A stretch of 64,000 nucleotides of DNA from Sphingobacterium cellulitidis (GTDB taxonomy: Bacteria; Bacteroidota; Bacteroidia; Sphingobacteriales; Sphingobacteriaceae). The notes under the pieces are model-generated. The model searched no databases and had not been told where the DNA came from. It saw only the letters and a program-made list of their open reading frames with translations. Below are positions 9,283 to 17,300 of the stretch, piece after piece. A program made the translations under genes and the position numbers. Location of the stretch: contig NOUX01000010.1 in the NCBI GenBank assembly GCA_002245855.1, positions 1 through 64,000 on the forward strand, read 5' to 3'. Within the stretch, counting starts at the first letter, position 1. The number at the start of each line of letters is the position of its first letter.

Positions 9283-9581
9283 TAGACGGAACCTACCACA
9301 AATTGCTTAAGAGGCTTGAACGACCACCACTAGTCATATTGGACGACTTTGGGCTAACGCCAATAGATCAAGAGGCAAGGGTAACGATGTTGGACCTGTT
9401 AGAAGACACGTATGAAAAGTCCTTCATAATCATAGCTACACAGGTCCATGTGGAAAAATGGCACGGACTGAACGGAGAGAGTACGATTGCTGACGCGATA
9501 CTGGACAGGATTGCTTTTTCATCCCACAGAAAAGAACTGGAGGGAGAATCAATGAGAAGGAAAAAGAAACTGGAATCTTAG
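9272..9581 (+). pseudogene. istB: IstB-like IS21 helper ATPase, C-terminal part
   Basis: About 100 residues match the C-terminal half of IstB (AAA+ helper of IS21 transposases). The Walker B stretch reads PPLVILDDFGLTP, followed by sensor-like IIIATQVHVEKWHGL and the terminal block TIADAILDRIAFSSHR. The N-terminal half with the Walker A loop is missing, cut at the junction with the IS66 remnant near 9275. The IS21 right end follows immediately. Confidence 0.85.
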
Positions 9582-9599
9582 ATTGAATTAATTATTATT

Positions 9600-9682
9600 G
9601 TAAATGGAAAGTGGCCCAGTATTGAGCGAAATCAATGGCCCATCATGCCCGAAAAGAGTGCCCGTTAACTCCGAAATAAACA
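9600..9682. repeat. IS21-family right-end repeat region
   Basis: Just after istB lie GTGGCCCAGTATTGAGCG, AAATCAATGGCCCATCATG and, at the end, CTCCGAAATAAACA. Read on the minus strand this aligns motif by motif with the left end at 1834-1900, including a shared 17-base block. Confidence 0.65.
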
Positions 9683-9834
9683 ATGTATTGTAATATCGTT
9701 TTGTTAGTAAGAGAGCCCGACTAACTTCCCTAAGAAAACTAGAAGCCATTGTGGGAAATTAATCATGAGAGCACAGAAATAACGTCAAATTTAATTGGTG
9801 ATGATTTTATTCATGCTATATCAACCATTCAACC

Positions 9835-9960
9835 GGGAAATGGCTTGTAACTGACCTAAAAGACTATAGCCATTCTGATAAAAATGTTAAAGAATTTCTT
9901 GAAGATTGCAAGTTTAAAATTGAGAAAGTATATGAAATTATCCCTAGCTGTGAAATTTGA
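9835..9960 (+). pseudogene. Gene fragment, unidentified
   Basis: A 41-codon frame without a start codon (GKWLVTDLKDYSHSDKNVKE, then FLEDCKFKIEKVYEIIPSC) ends with TGA at 9958-9960. The charged helical composition looks like the end of a real protein. The rest of the 9683-10107 interval shows nothing recognisable apart from the hairpin at 9999-10030. Confidence 0.3.
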
Positions 9961-9998
9961 CCAACCTTATTGTAACTTTTTAAGTCACACATTCGTTT

Positions 9999-10030
9999 AA
10001 TAGCCCCTTCATTAATAGGTAGAGGCTATT
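9999..10030. terminator. Hairpin, possible terminator
   Basis: A 7-bp perfect stem, AATAGCC (9999-10005) with GGCTATT (10024-10030), encloses an 18-nt loop that can pair further. No strong T-tract follows. Confidence 0.45.
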
Positions 10031-10107
10031 TAATGTAATTCTACACAACAATTTACAGTGTAGCGATCGAGCAGTGGAACGCGTTTCATACATAAACCAA
10101 ATCTAAA

Positions 10108-10734
10108 ATGAAAAAGAGAGCCTTAACCACTTTTACACTATTTTTATTATTTCTATCAAGCACACTTTTCTATAGCTGCGACAAAGAAGGAAACCCACTT
10201 CCAGATGATAAGTATGTCGAAATAACCTATAATGGAGAAACCTATATTCAGGAAGGTAGATTGTTTACTTTCAACCAGCGACAGGGTCCTAACTTTGATT
10301 ACAATTATTATAACCTTCCACAATATGCAAAGGGAGTTGGGTATATAACATTAAATGCTTCTATGAAAAAGAAGGGCTTAAAAGAATCTCCCTTACATAC
10401 TATCCTTATAAAGATTCCTGTCGGTGACGAGATCCTACTTAACCATGAGTATGTTATCAAATCCCTCCCAGGTAAACAGATAATTAACAAGATGGATGAT
10501 TATATTTCAATTTACGAAAGGGAGGACCTTTCATTTATAAGATATAATCCATACTTAAATTACTCTTAATACATTTTTGGAGATGGTAAGGTCTATTTTA
10601 CCAAAATAACGAAGAAAGAAAATGGAGCTGAGGATATTGAAGGCACTTTTGAATTCACAATCCCATCAATTGCGGAAAACGACGGATTTGATTTAGTAAA
10701 AGGTAAATTCAAGCTTTATCTTAATAAGATTTAA
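10108..10734 (+). pseudogene. Lipoprotein with in-frame stop
   Basis: ATG 10108 begins a lipoprotein signal peptide ending at the lipobox FYSC (Cys about residue 24). A beta-rich domain follows (DKYVEITYNGETYIQEGRLF and later VGYITLNASMKKKG). The frame stops at TAA 10567-10569, then continues unbroken in the same frame (FGDGKVYFTKITKKENGAED, then DLVKGKFKLYLNKI) to TAA at 10732-10734. The intact ancestor would be about 208 aa and resembles DUF5025-like lipoproteins of Bacteroidota. The truncated 153-aa product might still be made. Confidence 0.6.
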
Positions 10735-10761
10735 TGTTGAATTTATTTGTTGAATTTTGAG

Positions 10762-10790
10762 CCCCTTCCTTAATTGGTTGGGGATTTCTT
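10762..10790. terminator. Weak hairpin after the lipoprotein remnant
   Basis: CCCCTTCC (10762-10769) can pair with GGTTGGGG (10776-10783), leaving a two-base internal mismatch; it is followed by ATTTCTTT. It lies 28 bp after the TAA at 10734. Confidence 0.4.
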
Positions 10791-10955
10791 TATGCTATAA
10801 GTTTTATAAAACCGAATTTTAACCTTTCTATCTTATTTACACTGATTTAACCAAAACAACAGTTGGGATTATATTGAGCGTATTTATGGTTCCTGTAAAC
10901 TATGGTTTTATGGTATATTTTGATTACTCAAGTTCGATGGTAGATAATATCAAAT

Positions 10956-11084
10956 TGGAGTGATTTCGATTTGTCAGGTAAAAACATTGAGATTGTGGAT
11001 TATCAAAATACAGTTCTTAAACCAGATTTGTATACTAATGGCTTTTATGTTAATGCTACCTATGTTGAATGTGAGTCTAATTAA
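10956..11084 (+). pseudogene. Gene fragment, unidentified
   Basis: A 42-codon frame without a start (WSDFDLSGKNIEIVDYQNTV, then LKPDLYTNGFYVNATYVEC) ends with TAA at 11082-11084. It looks like the C-terminus of a small secreted or lipoprotein gene. The upstream part, 10790-10955, contains stops in all frames. Confidence 0.3.
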
Positions 11085-11136
11085 ATCATCGGTAAGTTTA
11101 ATTAATTAACAAGCCGCCATTTAGCTATGATTAAAA

Positions 11137-11861
11137 AAGCCCAATGAATAAGGTGACATTGGGCTTATCGATAGCTAGTTTATTTGTAACGATGTAATAA
11201 TATCATGAAGTTAACAAAATAATATTTAAAACAAAACCCACTGGGATGAACAAATCCATTGAAATCAAAAACGACACTGCCAAATGAATGTTTTTGATAT
11301 TTAAATATAGTGAAAAAATAATAGAATTTGCATTACAAAAAGGATATGTCCAAATAAAAACCCGGTGGTAATGGAGAGGCCACCGGGTCAGTGATTAAAT
11401 ATGTTGATATTGTTTTATAAAGATAATAATATAATATTCAATGACCATCCTGTGCAATCCGGAAATAAAAATACCCAAATGCGTAAACGCTCTTGGGTAG
11501 CCTTATTTGATTATTATGTAAAAATCGAATCGCTTAAAAGTAATTAAAATGTTTCAATTATTAAAACAAAAAACCCAATGGAATAATATCCATTGGGAAC
11601 ATTTGATAACGCTCACTATGTACGACATAAACTTATGGTAAAGGTAATTAATTCTATTAAAAAACCCAACAGCATTGGGTGCCATCGGGTTAGAATCAAA
11701 AATTATAGAATTAATTTTTAATAAAGGTACTGATAAAAAACCCAATGGCCCTACCAATTCCATTGGGTTAAACAAAAATACAAAGCATATTTGAATGAAT
11801 CTGTTGAAATTAATCAATAATATTATAAAACAAAAGCCCAAGAGCAAAAATGCCATTGGGC
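11137..11861. repeat. Array of eight CCCAATGG-type hairpins, about 100-bp period
   Basis: Eight inverted repeats recur with centres near 11152, 11250 (degenerate), 11374, 11486, 11585, 11678, 11754 and 11850. Typical arms are AACCCAATGG with CCATTGGGTT, CCCGGTGG with CCACCGGG, and GCCCAA with TTGGGC. Arm sequences co-vary, so the pairing is preserved. A-rich runs precede the left arm, so on the minus strand each reads as a stem followed by a T-tract. The unit near 11754 has, on the minus strand, TATTTTTG (11773-11780), a good -7 match, only a few bases before its hairpin. No ORFs occur between units. Confidence 0.75.
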
Positions 11862-11936
11862 CATTAATTGAGAATGGATGTGTGTAGAGATATAAATATA
11901 ATAAAGAAAAATGAAAACACGAGAAAGTTGATTGCC

Positions 11937-12560
11937 ATGAAAAGGATAGAGAGAATAAAGAATTTATATCGATTAGTATGGGCTAATCCAGATGGATCTA
12001 TAGGCTAGGAACCCCTACCTAAATTTACGAGGAACCTTGAAAATACCATTGCCCAAACGGGGCCTTTCTTTATCCAGATCCACTATGAAAAGGGAGGCTT
12101 TACAATTGGTATTGAGAATACGAATGATATTGGATAAAGGATCATGCAGATTTTTGAAGTGGGTAAATATTCACCAAAGGTAGCTGTAGCAGAAGCTAAC
12201 CGTTTAGTTGGTAATCTATAAGAATTAACTGAAAGTGTGTATGATTTGGGAAATCCAAAAAGGCCAAGGAATTTGGAAGTATAAAGGGCGAAGATGATTT
12301 CAAATACCGTGGATGTGGAGCTATACTATGTAATTGTGGATCTGATTTTAAAAAATTCGGTGGTCAAAGACTTTAAGAGAACCCAAACATTATCGAAACA
12401 ACAGAGTTCCATTTCTAATTGGCTCTGAAGGACATCGATGCACATGGGACTTTGGCATTAGCTAAGGATTATTCATACAATTGTCTTCTAGCTGCAAGTA
12501 AGCCTGTCAATGGCCAAGACAAATTGTGGAATACAGCACTTTAGGCTATGGTTTCACACT
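11937..12560 (+). pseudogene. Unidentified gene remnant broken by several stops
   Basis: From ATG 11937 one frame runs for 116 codons to TAA 12282-12284, interrupted only by nonsense codons (TAG 12006, TAA 12135 and TAA about 12219). Readable parts include KRIERIKNLYRLVWANPDG, AQTGPFFIQIHYEKGGFTIG and KYSPKVAVAEANRLVGN. Another readable piece (VDVELYYVIVDLILKNSVV) follows near 12300-12410 in a different frame. The family is not recognised; phage or mobile-element origin is inferred from the context only. Confidence 0.4.
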
Positions 12561-12580
12561 TTGTTTGTTGCCTTTTGTTG

Positions 12581-13280
12581 CTAATAACCGTCATTTAGAC
12601 GACTTTTCATCTCCTCACCTTTGAAACACGGATTTTTTCTAATTAACCTCTTATTAAAATCCTGATTCATATTCTCCAGGTCATATGGAACTCGAATTGG
12701 TCTTATACCGTTCCAGGATTTATTCGTGTAATCCCTTCTAACGCCCATCCATGGAAATTTCTCTTCATTTCCTGCTAAATCAAAATCCACCAAATCTGCA
12801 AAGAGATCAGCCAGAATTCCTTGTTTTTTCTTGAATGAATCTGGAAGAACTCCGCAACTAAGGCCGTAACATCGTCCTATCACTCCTTAACGTACATTTT
12901 AATTCCTTGTTCACTACCTTCAACAACCACCATATTATCGGAAGGGATGTAATTAAAATTTTCAACATCGTGGATAAGACCTTGAAGAAAACCAGTCATT
13001 GTCATTCCAAATTGCTTAATACAATCCTTACCCTTTCCAAAACCAAACTTTGGGAAGTACAGTTTAACATTTTCTGAATATAGTCCATAATATTCGTTAT
13101 CAAATTCGCCTAATCGACTTTTTTAAAATAGCTCCATGCATTTCTTTCTGTTTTTCTTGTAAGGTATTTTCCTTAATAACTTTTTTTATTGTTTGAAAAT
13201 TCCTGTGCATATGCAGCATTTGCCAACAAAATAACCGTATAGGTTAAGGCTGTTTTTAGCTGTTTTCCTATATTTTATTT
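12581..13280 (-). pseudogene. Secreted NTF2/SnoaL-like protein, frameshifted
   Basis: Reading the minus strand from about 13280, a signal peptide (TALTYTVILLANAAYAQEF, cleavage after AYA) leads into frames that together resemble a SnoaL-like NTF2 fold. Pieces include NEYYGLYSENVKLYFPKFGF, FGMTMTGFLQGLIHDVENF and NMVVVEGSEQGIKMYVKE. A frame switch then gives the 100-aa frame 12883-12581 with NEEKFPWMGVRR. At least two frameshifts and several stops are needed to join the parts, so no intact product is expected. Confidence 0.5.
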
Positions 13281-13441
13281 TAGCCAATCGCTCCAGAATT
13301 ATGCAAAATAAATTTTAGCACCTAATTTGCTCTGTCATAAAGTCAACCATTTCTATAATTTCTATTTTATTATTACTTAAAATGTAATTCTCCAAAGAAT
13401 GGTCTGTTCATTATCCATTATCTAATCTCTTAAGAAATCAA

Positions 13442-13812
13442 AAACCCGGTGGAAAAAAGTATGAAAGATTTAAAGTCTTCAATACCATAAATTCCATGAA
13501 TAATAAAAAAGAGAGGTTAAAACAACTTAGGCTTTTAAAGAAATCCACAAAAGAACTTCTAGAGCTTGGATTCAGTCTTTAAGAACAATTCAAATACTCT
13601 GATCATTCAAATCATGAAAAATATAATGTATGTCATTGTTTTGATGAATATCTTGTATTCACAAAAAGTACTCTTAAGAAAAATACCTACAATCCATAGG
13701 AGGACAGGTTAAACATTTTTAAGGTATTTTTGGCTGATAAAAGATTTAGATTATATCAAGATCGACCAGCTAACAAAAGATCATATTTTTGTATTCGTCA
13801 ACGTATATAAGT
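13442..13812 (+). pseudogene. Tyrosine recombinase (phage integrase), N-terminal remnant
   Basis: The frame beginning with GGKKYERFKVFNTINSMN continues KKERLKQLRLLKKSTKELL and then FDEYLVFTKSTLKKNTYNP. This matches the arm-binding and core-binding N-terminal domains of Bacteroidota phage integrases. Two in-frame stops (after GFSL and after NTYNP) and a frameshift near 13740 (continuing YIKIDQLTKDHIFVFVNVY) break it. The catalytic domain with the R-H-R-Y residues is absent. It is probably the relic of the prophage or element that brought in the lysis genes at 15.2-16.7 kb. Confidence 0.7.
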
Positions 13813-13816
13813 ATCG

Positions 13817-13845
13817 CCCGACCAAGTACATATTGCTTGGTCGGG
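13817..13845. terminator. Strong hairpin, perfect 10-bp stem
   Basis: CCCGACCAAG (13817-13826) pairs perfectly with CTTGGTCGGG (13836-13845) across a 9-nt loop. There is no T-tract on the plus side, so it may be a terminator relic or another structured element at the end of the integrase remnant. Confidence 0.55.
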
Positions 13846-13870
13846 GGGATAAGGACGTTTGCTTGCTCCT

Positions 13871-13902
13871 GTTAATCCATGCTGGTGTTAATCCATGCTG
13901 GT
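13871..13902. repeat. 16-bp tandem duplication
   Basis: The 16-mer GTTAATCCATGCTGGT occurs twice back to back at 13871-13886 and 13887-13902. It probably arose by replication slippage. Confidence 0.85.
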
Positions 13903-13967
13903 GCTGACATGTAACAAAATTACCAATATTTTTAGCAACCGAATTAGATGAATCTGTAAAATAAATC

Positions 13968-14144
13968 CTATTTCTTATCTACCACTTCCTGGATATCCCC
14001 TAAAACGAGGTTTAGGATTATTGGATTATCCTTTAGTACCTTTTCAGCGTATTCGATAGCTTCTTCTTTAGACCTTGTCCTTGCTATCCAAACAGCATAC
14101 CTACTTACAAAAGCCCTTACATCTAATTTTGAATATTCATTCAT
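13968..14144 (-). CDS. Small hypothetical protein
   Basis: The ATG at 14144 (MNEYSKLDVRAFV) gives 58 aa; the frame is open 7 codons further upstream. Two amphipathic helices are evident, including SKEEAIEYAEKVLKDNP. No signal peptide, membrane segment or known domain is seen. It is isolated between relics and may be an old phage gene. Confidence 0.4.
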   Translation of the reverse strand: MNEYSKLDVRAFVSRYAVWIARTRSKEEAIEYAEKVLKDNPIILNLVLGDIQEVVDKK

Positions 14145-14242
14145 TTCCTTTATTATATAGAACAATATAAGATAAAATTGTTTCGATTTATTTTAAATTA
14201 ATTTATTTCGACACAAATACCTTAATTAATTGTTTATCATAC

Positions 14243-14501
14243 ATGAAAAAGATTCCAATAGATACCATACTCTCAACTGCGAAAAGTTTATTGCGCGGGG
14301 GGAATAGAGTCTAACAGGAAAAATATTACTTTCCCTGTTACATTCAGTGGTGAGTTATTTTATTCTAAAGAAGCTGAAATAGAAAATATTGATGGCGAAA
14401 TGTGGACCATGTACACCGTGGATGGCAAACAGTGGCTAATCAAAATTGGAGAGGATATTTATAATTTAGGAATATATCCGAATGTTTATACAGGCGATTG
14501 A
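14243..14501 (+). pseudogene. Small hypothetical gene with frameshift at a G6 run
   Basis: ATG 14243 starts MKKIPIDTILSTAKSLLRGG and stops early. One base fewer in the G6 run at 14297-14302 would join it to a longer frame, NITFPVTFSGELFYSKEAEI then MYTVDGKQWLIKIGEDIYNL, ending TGA 14499-14501. The restored product would be about 85 aa. A homopolymer slip is the likely cause; phase variation or a sequencing error cannot be excluded. Two terminators follow. Confidence 0.45.
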
Positions 14502-14603
14502 TTTAATGACTACATTACCAAAGTCAGCATCGTCTCATTCACGATTCTGACGGCTTACTTTCTCAGTCAGTCGTCACTCAAATCTGTTCATGCATTTGAG
14601 TGT

Positions 14604-14634
14604 AATCCCTAAGACAGAAAAGGGATTGTTTTGT
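14604..14634 (+). terminator. Intrinsic terminator
   Basis: The stem AATCCCT (14604-14610) with AGGGATT (14621-14627) is followed by GTTTTGTT. It sits about 100 bp after the small gene ending at 14501. Confidence 0.55.
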
Positions 14635-14640
14635 TAAGTG

Positions 14641-14668
14641 AACCCTGCAGATCAACGCAGGGTTTTTT
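14641..14668 (+). terminator. Strong intrinsic terminator
   Basis: The perfect 8-bp stem AACCCTGC (14641-14648) with GCAGGGTT (14657-14664) runs into a T-tract. It is tandem with the terminator just upstream. Confidence 0.75.
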
Positions 14669-14760
14669 AATATTGATTTAGAGTTTATATCTATTGTTTA
14701 TCCCTGGTCTAATTTGTTTTCGACATAGCAAATGGATTGGGGATTTTTTATTTTTGCCAG

Positions 14761-14925
14761 ATGACATTAGATGAATTAAGGAGAGAATTGCTGAACAGGC
14801 AATATGAGGATAATATACGGATCGCTACGCAATTCAGAGACTGTGACAACTGGAAAAAGGAAATTGAAAAATGCCCAAGCTATGATAGGTTGATGCTGTT
14901 CTATGGAACTGTTAAAAATTCTTAA
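14761..14925 (+). CDS. Small hypothetical protein
   Basis: ATG 14761 (MTLDELRRELLNRQ) gives 54 aa; an in-frame ATG at 14737 would add 8 less plausible residues. The product is charged and helical, with CDNWKKEIEKCPSYDRL near the end. No domain is recognised. It lies between two hairpins sharing the sequence ATTGGGGATTTTTTAT (about 14734 and 15091), so the region around it may be partly duplicated. Confidence 0.4.
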   Translation: MTLDELRRELLNRQYEDNIRIATQFRDCDNWKKEIEKCPSYDRLMLFYGTVKNS

Positions 14926-15070
14926 AACCCTTGACTTGAAATCCTTACCTTTTTAAATTTGGAAATACATAGCCCTATCAATAAACATATATCCTACTCC
15001 CTGTTTCCATGTATCAGGGAAAATTTAAAAAGGGCTGCTAATTAGTTTTTCCATAAAATTTCTTATCAAG

Positions 15071-15105
15071 ATCCCCGGTCTTATGTTTAGATTGGGGATT
15101 TTTTA
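15071..15105 (+). terminator. Intrinsic terminator
   Basis: The stem ATCCCC (15071-15076) with GGGGAT (15094-15099) is followed by TTTTTTA. A second small stem, GCCACC with TTTTACAGTGGC, follows at about 15113-15132. The rest of 14926-15222 shows nothing else. Confidence 0.6.
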
Positions 15106-15222
15106 TGAAAAAGCCACCTTTTACAGTGGCTTAACTGCTAGTACTGTCTTATGTAAAATTCTAACAGGTATTAAAAATAGTTGTGCTATATAAACATAAT
15201 TTGCAATATTCGTTCCAAAATC

Positions 15223-15746
15223 TCACTTCCTCCTCCCAATACCAAAGAACCACCACGCACCCACAATCAACACAATGAGTATTGCTACTACCCATCCAAT
15301 TTTATTGACGAATATTACCCCTTTATCCGGTGTACTGGTCCTTTCCTCGGACTGCTTCTTTTCTTCTTTATTTCCTTTTTCTTCAGCGACACTGTCTGCC
15401 TTCTGATCCAAAGTATTCTTTATATCATTAGCAATATTCTTAGCTTCATTGCTGTTCCTTCTTGCCTTTTGAATTATACTGTAAGCTTGATACGTCATAG
15501 AGCCATCAGGATTGATTTTAATCTCGGTCCACTTAGTTGGATAAACCTTTGTGCTTTCATCGCTTTGGACGCTTGATTTTACATCAGTTTTGGATCAGTC
15601 CACATGCTCCTATTTGGTGTCCGCACTGCCCTTGATATCTTTACTCATCTCTATGATAGCTAGGGTTTTACCACTATCTTTGACTTCTTGAAAAGTCCGC
15701 ACCCAGTCAGTAGAGCGCAGACCATTGCCATTAAAATTAATCTCAT
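15223..15746 (-). pseudogene. Phage-type lipoprotein with C-terminal membrane anchor, broken
   Basis: ATG 15746 starts a lipoprotein signal, MRLILMAMVCALLTGCGLF. After about 20 residues the frame shifts and goes on with GKTLAIIEMSKDIKGSADTK, two stops, then VYPTKWTEIKINPDGSMTYQ. An intact 91-codon stretch follows, with an EK-rich coiled coil and a C-terminal transmembrane segment (VVAILIVLIVGAWWFFGIG). The start overlaps the stop of the preceding gene (ATGA at 15743-15746). Its place after lysozyme and two small membrane genes suggests a spanin-like or other lysis accessory protein. This is inferred from order only. Confidence 0.45.
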
Positions 15747-15909
15747 AACTGTTCGATCATCTGTGAAATTCTATCTAGCTTATTAGAAATCGTGTCGAGT
15801 TTGATAACAATGTTTCAATAGTCTCAGCCAGTCCATTCCTTTTACTTGGTTCGCTCTTTGGATGATAGCTCACGCTTATCACAAAGAACACTAATACAAA
15901 CCAACTCAT
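15743..15909 (-). pseudogene. Small phage membrane protein with coiled coil, frameshifted
   Basis: ATG 15909 gives MSWFVLVFFVISVSYHP, one membrane segment, then a polar helix. One frameshift near 15800 is needed to reach the coiled-coil end VIKLDTISNKLDRISQMIEQ and the TGA at 15743-15745. Its start overlaps the stop of the upstream gene and its stop overlaps the next start, so the three were translationally coupled. It could be a holin-class protein. Confidence 0.4.
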
Positions 15910-16244
15910 TTCTTTGCACTTTTCCTTAGTTTCTGCTGTTGAACAACACTATCAACACGAATTGCAGCACTGTCCACTTTGGTAGCGGCTTCATTTATCC
16001 TGTCAACTGCAGGCGTGACATGCTTCCTTACTTCCTCGATCATCTGCTGGTAAAGCCCGTCCTGGCTCTGGATCATCTTGACGTTCTGGCTGTCGCCCCT
16101 ATCGGTTACCCAATAGAGGACAAACCAGAATACAGACACCACAACCATCAATGCATAGGTAACAGGATGGCTAACTATTTGCATGAAAGTTGGCTGTTTG
16201 CTACCTTTTGGTTGTGCCTATTGCTCTTTTTCTAACTCATTCAT
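15906..16244 (-). pseudogene. Small phage membrane protein, holin-like, with in-frame TAG
   Basis: ATG 16244, preceded by AGGAG, starts MNELEKEQ and hits a TAG at codon 9. The same frame continues to QIVSHPVTYALMVVVSVFWF, a membrane segment, and a coiled-coil tail (VDRINEAATKVDSAAIRVD) ending at 15906. An ATG at 16184 could still start a 92-aa protein. One membrane helix plus a coiled coil next to lysozyme suggests a holin or lysis partner; no specific family is assigned. Confidence 0.45.
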
Positions 16245-16252
16245 CTCCTAAC

Positions 16253-16678
16253 TTACTGAATTATAAATCCGCTTCTGCTTTTCTCCTTCTTACCAATCCT
16301 GCAAACACCTTTCTCCCGGCCTTATTCAATTCCCGAATTCCTCAACGATGGAAGGATCGTTTGGGTTTATTTTGAGCATCTTCAATAATGTAGACTTGCC
16401 AAGGTTTGTCGCTCCCTGATTAAAGGAAAAGCTCACCAAGGCATCGAACTGGTTCTGTGTCAACTGCACACGGACGAGCCTGTTTACATCATTCTCATAT
16501 CCCTTCAGGATATCCTTCAGCATACATGTAGCCCGATGTTCGGTCAATGGTCTGTCTTGCATCGTTACCTTTCACTTATCGGGCAGATAGTATGTGAAAC
16601 CATATCCAATGGTAGGAATACCAATCGGATCACTGTACGGGTTTGGGTCAATGCCAATCCCTTTTCTCTTGTTTTCAT
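16253..16678 (-). pseudogene. Phage lysozyme (GH24, RrrD-type), broken
   Basis: Pieces from ATG 16678 onward match a T4-type GH24 endolysin: the catalytic-region signature PYSDPIGIPTIGYGFTYY, then TQNQFDALVSFSFNQGATNL and the C-terminal ELNKAGRKVFAGLVRRKEK. A frameshift near the start removes the segment that should hold the catalytic Glu. A TGA follows YLPDK, and another frameshift lies near 16340. The intact enzyme would cleave peptidoglycan during phage lysis. It is first in the minus-strand lysis cassette. Confidence 0.8.
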
Positions 16679-16731
16679 TTTAATTTCCTATCTTTAAATC
16701 CTTGTAGTTTATCATTACAAAAATTGGTTAT

Positions 16732-17070
16732 AGCCCAATGGTGTCCATGCTGTTGGGCTTTTTATTTCCCTATATCTAAAAGATTAATTATCTTCAAATA
16801 ATTCATTCAAACACACTTTGTATCTTTGTTTAACCCGATGGTAATTCTGATTCCATCGGGTTATTTGTCTTTATTGTTATTTTATTTAACTTCATAACAT
16901 CATTATATTTAAACTAGCTAACATTTGGCCCAATGGTTTCCGGTATTCATTGGGCTTTTTAATTGCCTGACAGTTCATAACAGTTGATATATTTTATTTC
17001 CACATATTTATCTAAGATTTAAAAGGTAATAATTTGATTTAGCCCGGTGGAGTATATATGACATCGGGTT
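16732..17070. repeat. Second hairpin array (four units), opposite orientation
   Basis: Four hairpins with centres near 16745, 16847, 16942 and 17056 repeat the motif of the 11.1-11.9 kb array: AGCCCAATGG..TTGGGCT, AACCCGATGG..CCATCGGGTT, GCCCAATG..CATTGGGC and AGCCCGGTGG..CATCGGGTT. Here the T-tracts lie on the plus side, so the array is inverted relative to the first. The second unit has TATCTTTG (16821-16828), a Bacteroidota -7 match, four bases before its stem, as in the 11754 unit of the first array. Confidence 0.75.
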
Positions 17071-17121
17071 TATTATGCCCCTTTCGAGATAGTGGCTTGT
17101 TTGATTAAACATCATAAGTGC

Positions 17122-17300
17122 TTAAAATTCTTGATACATGATGTCCTCCAGTTCGACCAGTAGACTCTTGGCAGTCACAGGTCCAATCCCTAGGACCGAC
17201 CGTAACAGTTCGTAGTTCTGGGCATGCCTGGGCTCGCGCATCATCTGACGAAGTACCCGGTTTATCTGGAGCAGCAATTCCACTTCATTATTTAAGTAAA
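17122..17300 (-). pseudogene. IS110-family transposase C-terminal remnant
   Basis: The minus-strand frame reads EVELLLQINRVLRQMMREP, then LLRSVLGIGPVTAKSLLVEL and ends DIMYQEF with TAA at 17122-17124. The GIGPVTA block is the helix-hairpin-helix of the IS110 Transposase_20 domain. The N-terminal DEDD domain is absent. The remaining 160 bp to 17460 shows nothing recognisable. Confidence 0.75.

Larger units (their letters stand above)
1834..9682. mobile_element. IS21-end-bounded island with 5-bp direct repeat
   Basis: The left end (1834 TGTATAAAACGGAG) and the right end (9669 CTCCGAAATAAACA to 9682) are imperfect inverted repeats. Both continue inward with the same IS21-like subterminal motif, GGGCCATTGATTTCGCT on the left and its reverse complement on the right. 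The pentamer ATGTA lies directly outside both ends (1829-1833 and 9683-9687), as expected of an IS21-type target duplication. Inside are a barrel protein, a beta-propeller, an FtsZ-like gene, pseudogenes and an IS66 relic. No istA is present and only the 3' part of istB survives, so the island cannot move on its own. It may be an IS21 element whose interior was replaced, or a composite element. Confidence 0.55.

Noticed and set aside
15181..15576. 131-aa plus-strand ORF
   Set aside because: Antisense of the phage lipoprotein; the hydrophobic look comes from reverse-complement bias of the anchor region.
8208..16300. Stop-codon reassignment to explain in-frame stops
   Set aside because: Both TAG and TAA occur, frameshifts are interspersed, and intact genes nearby use these stops normally. 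Decay explains it better.
11137..17070. CRISPR-like reading of the periodic hairpin arrays
   Set aside because: Units are hairpins with varying arm sequences and AT-rich spacers of unequal length; no near-identical direct repeats or cas genes are present.
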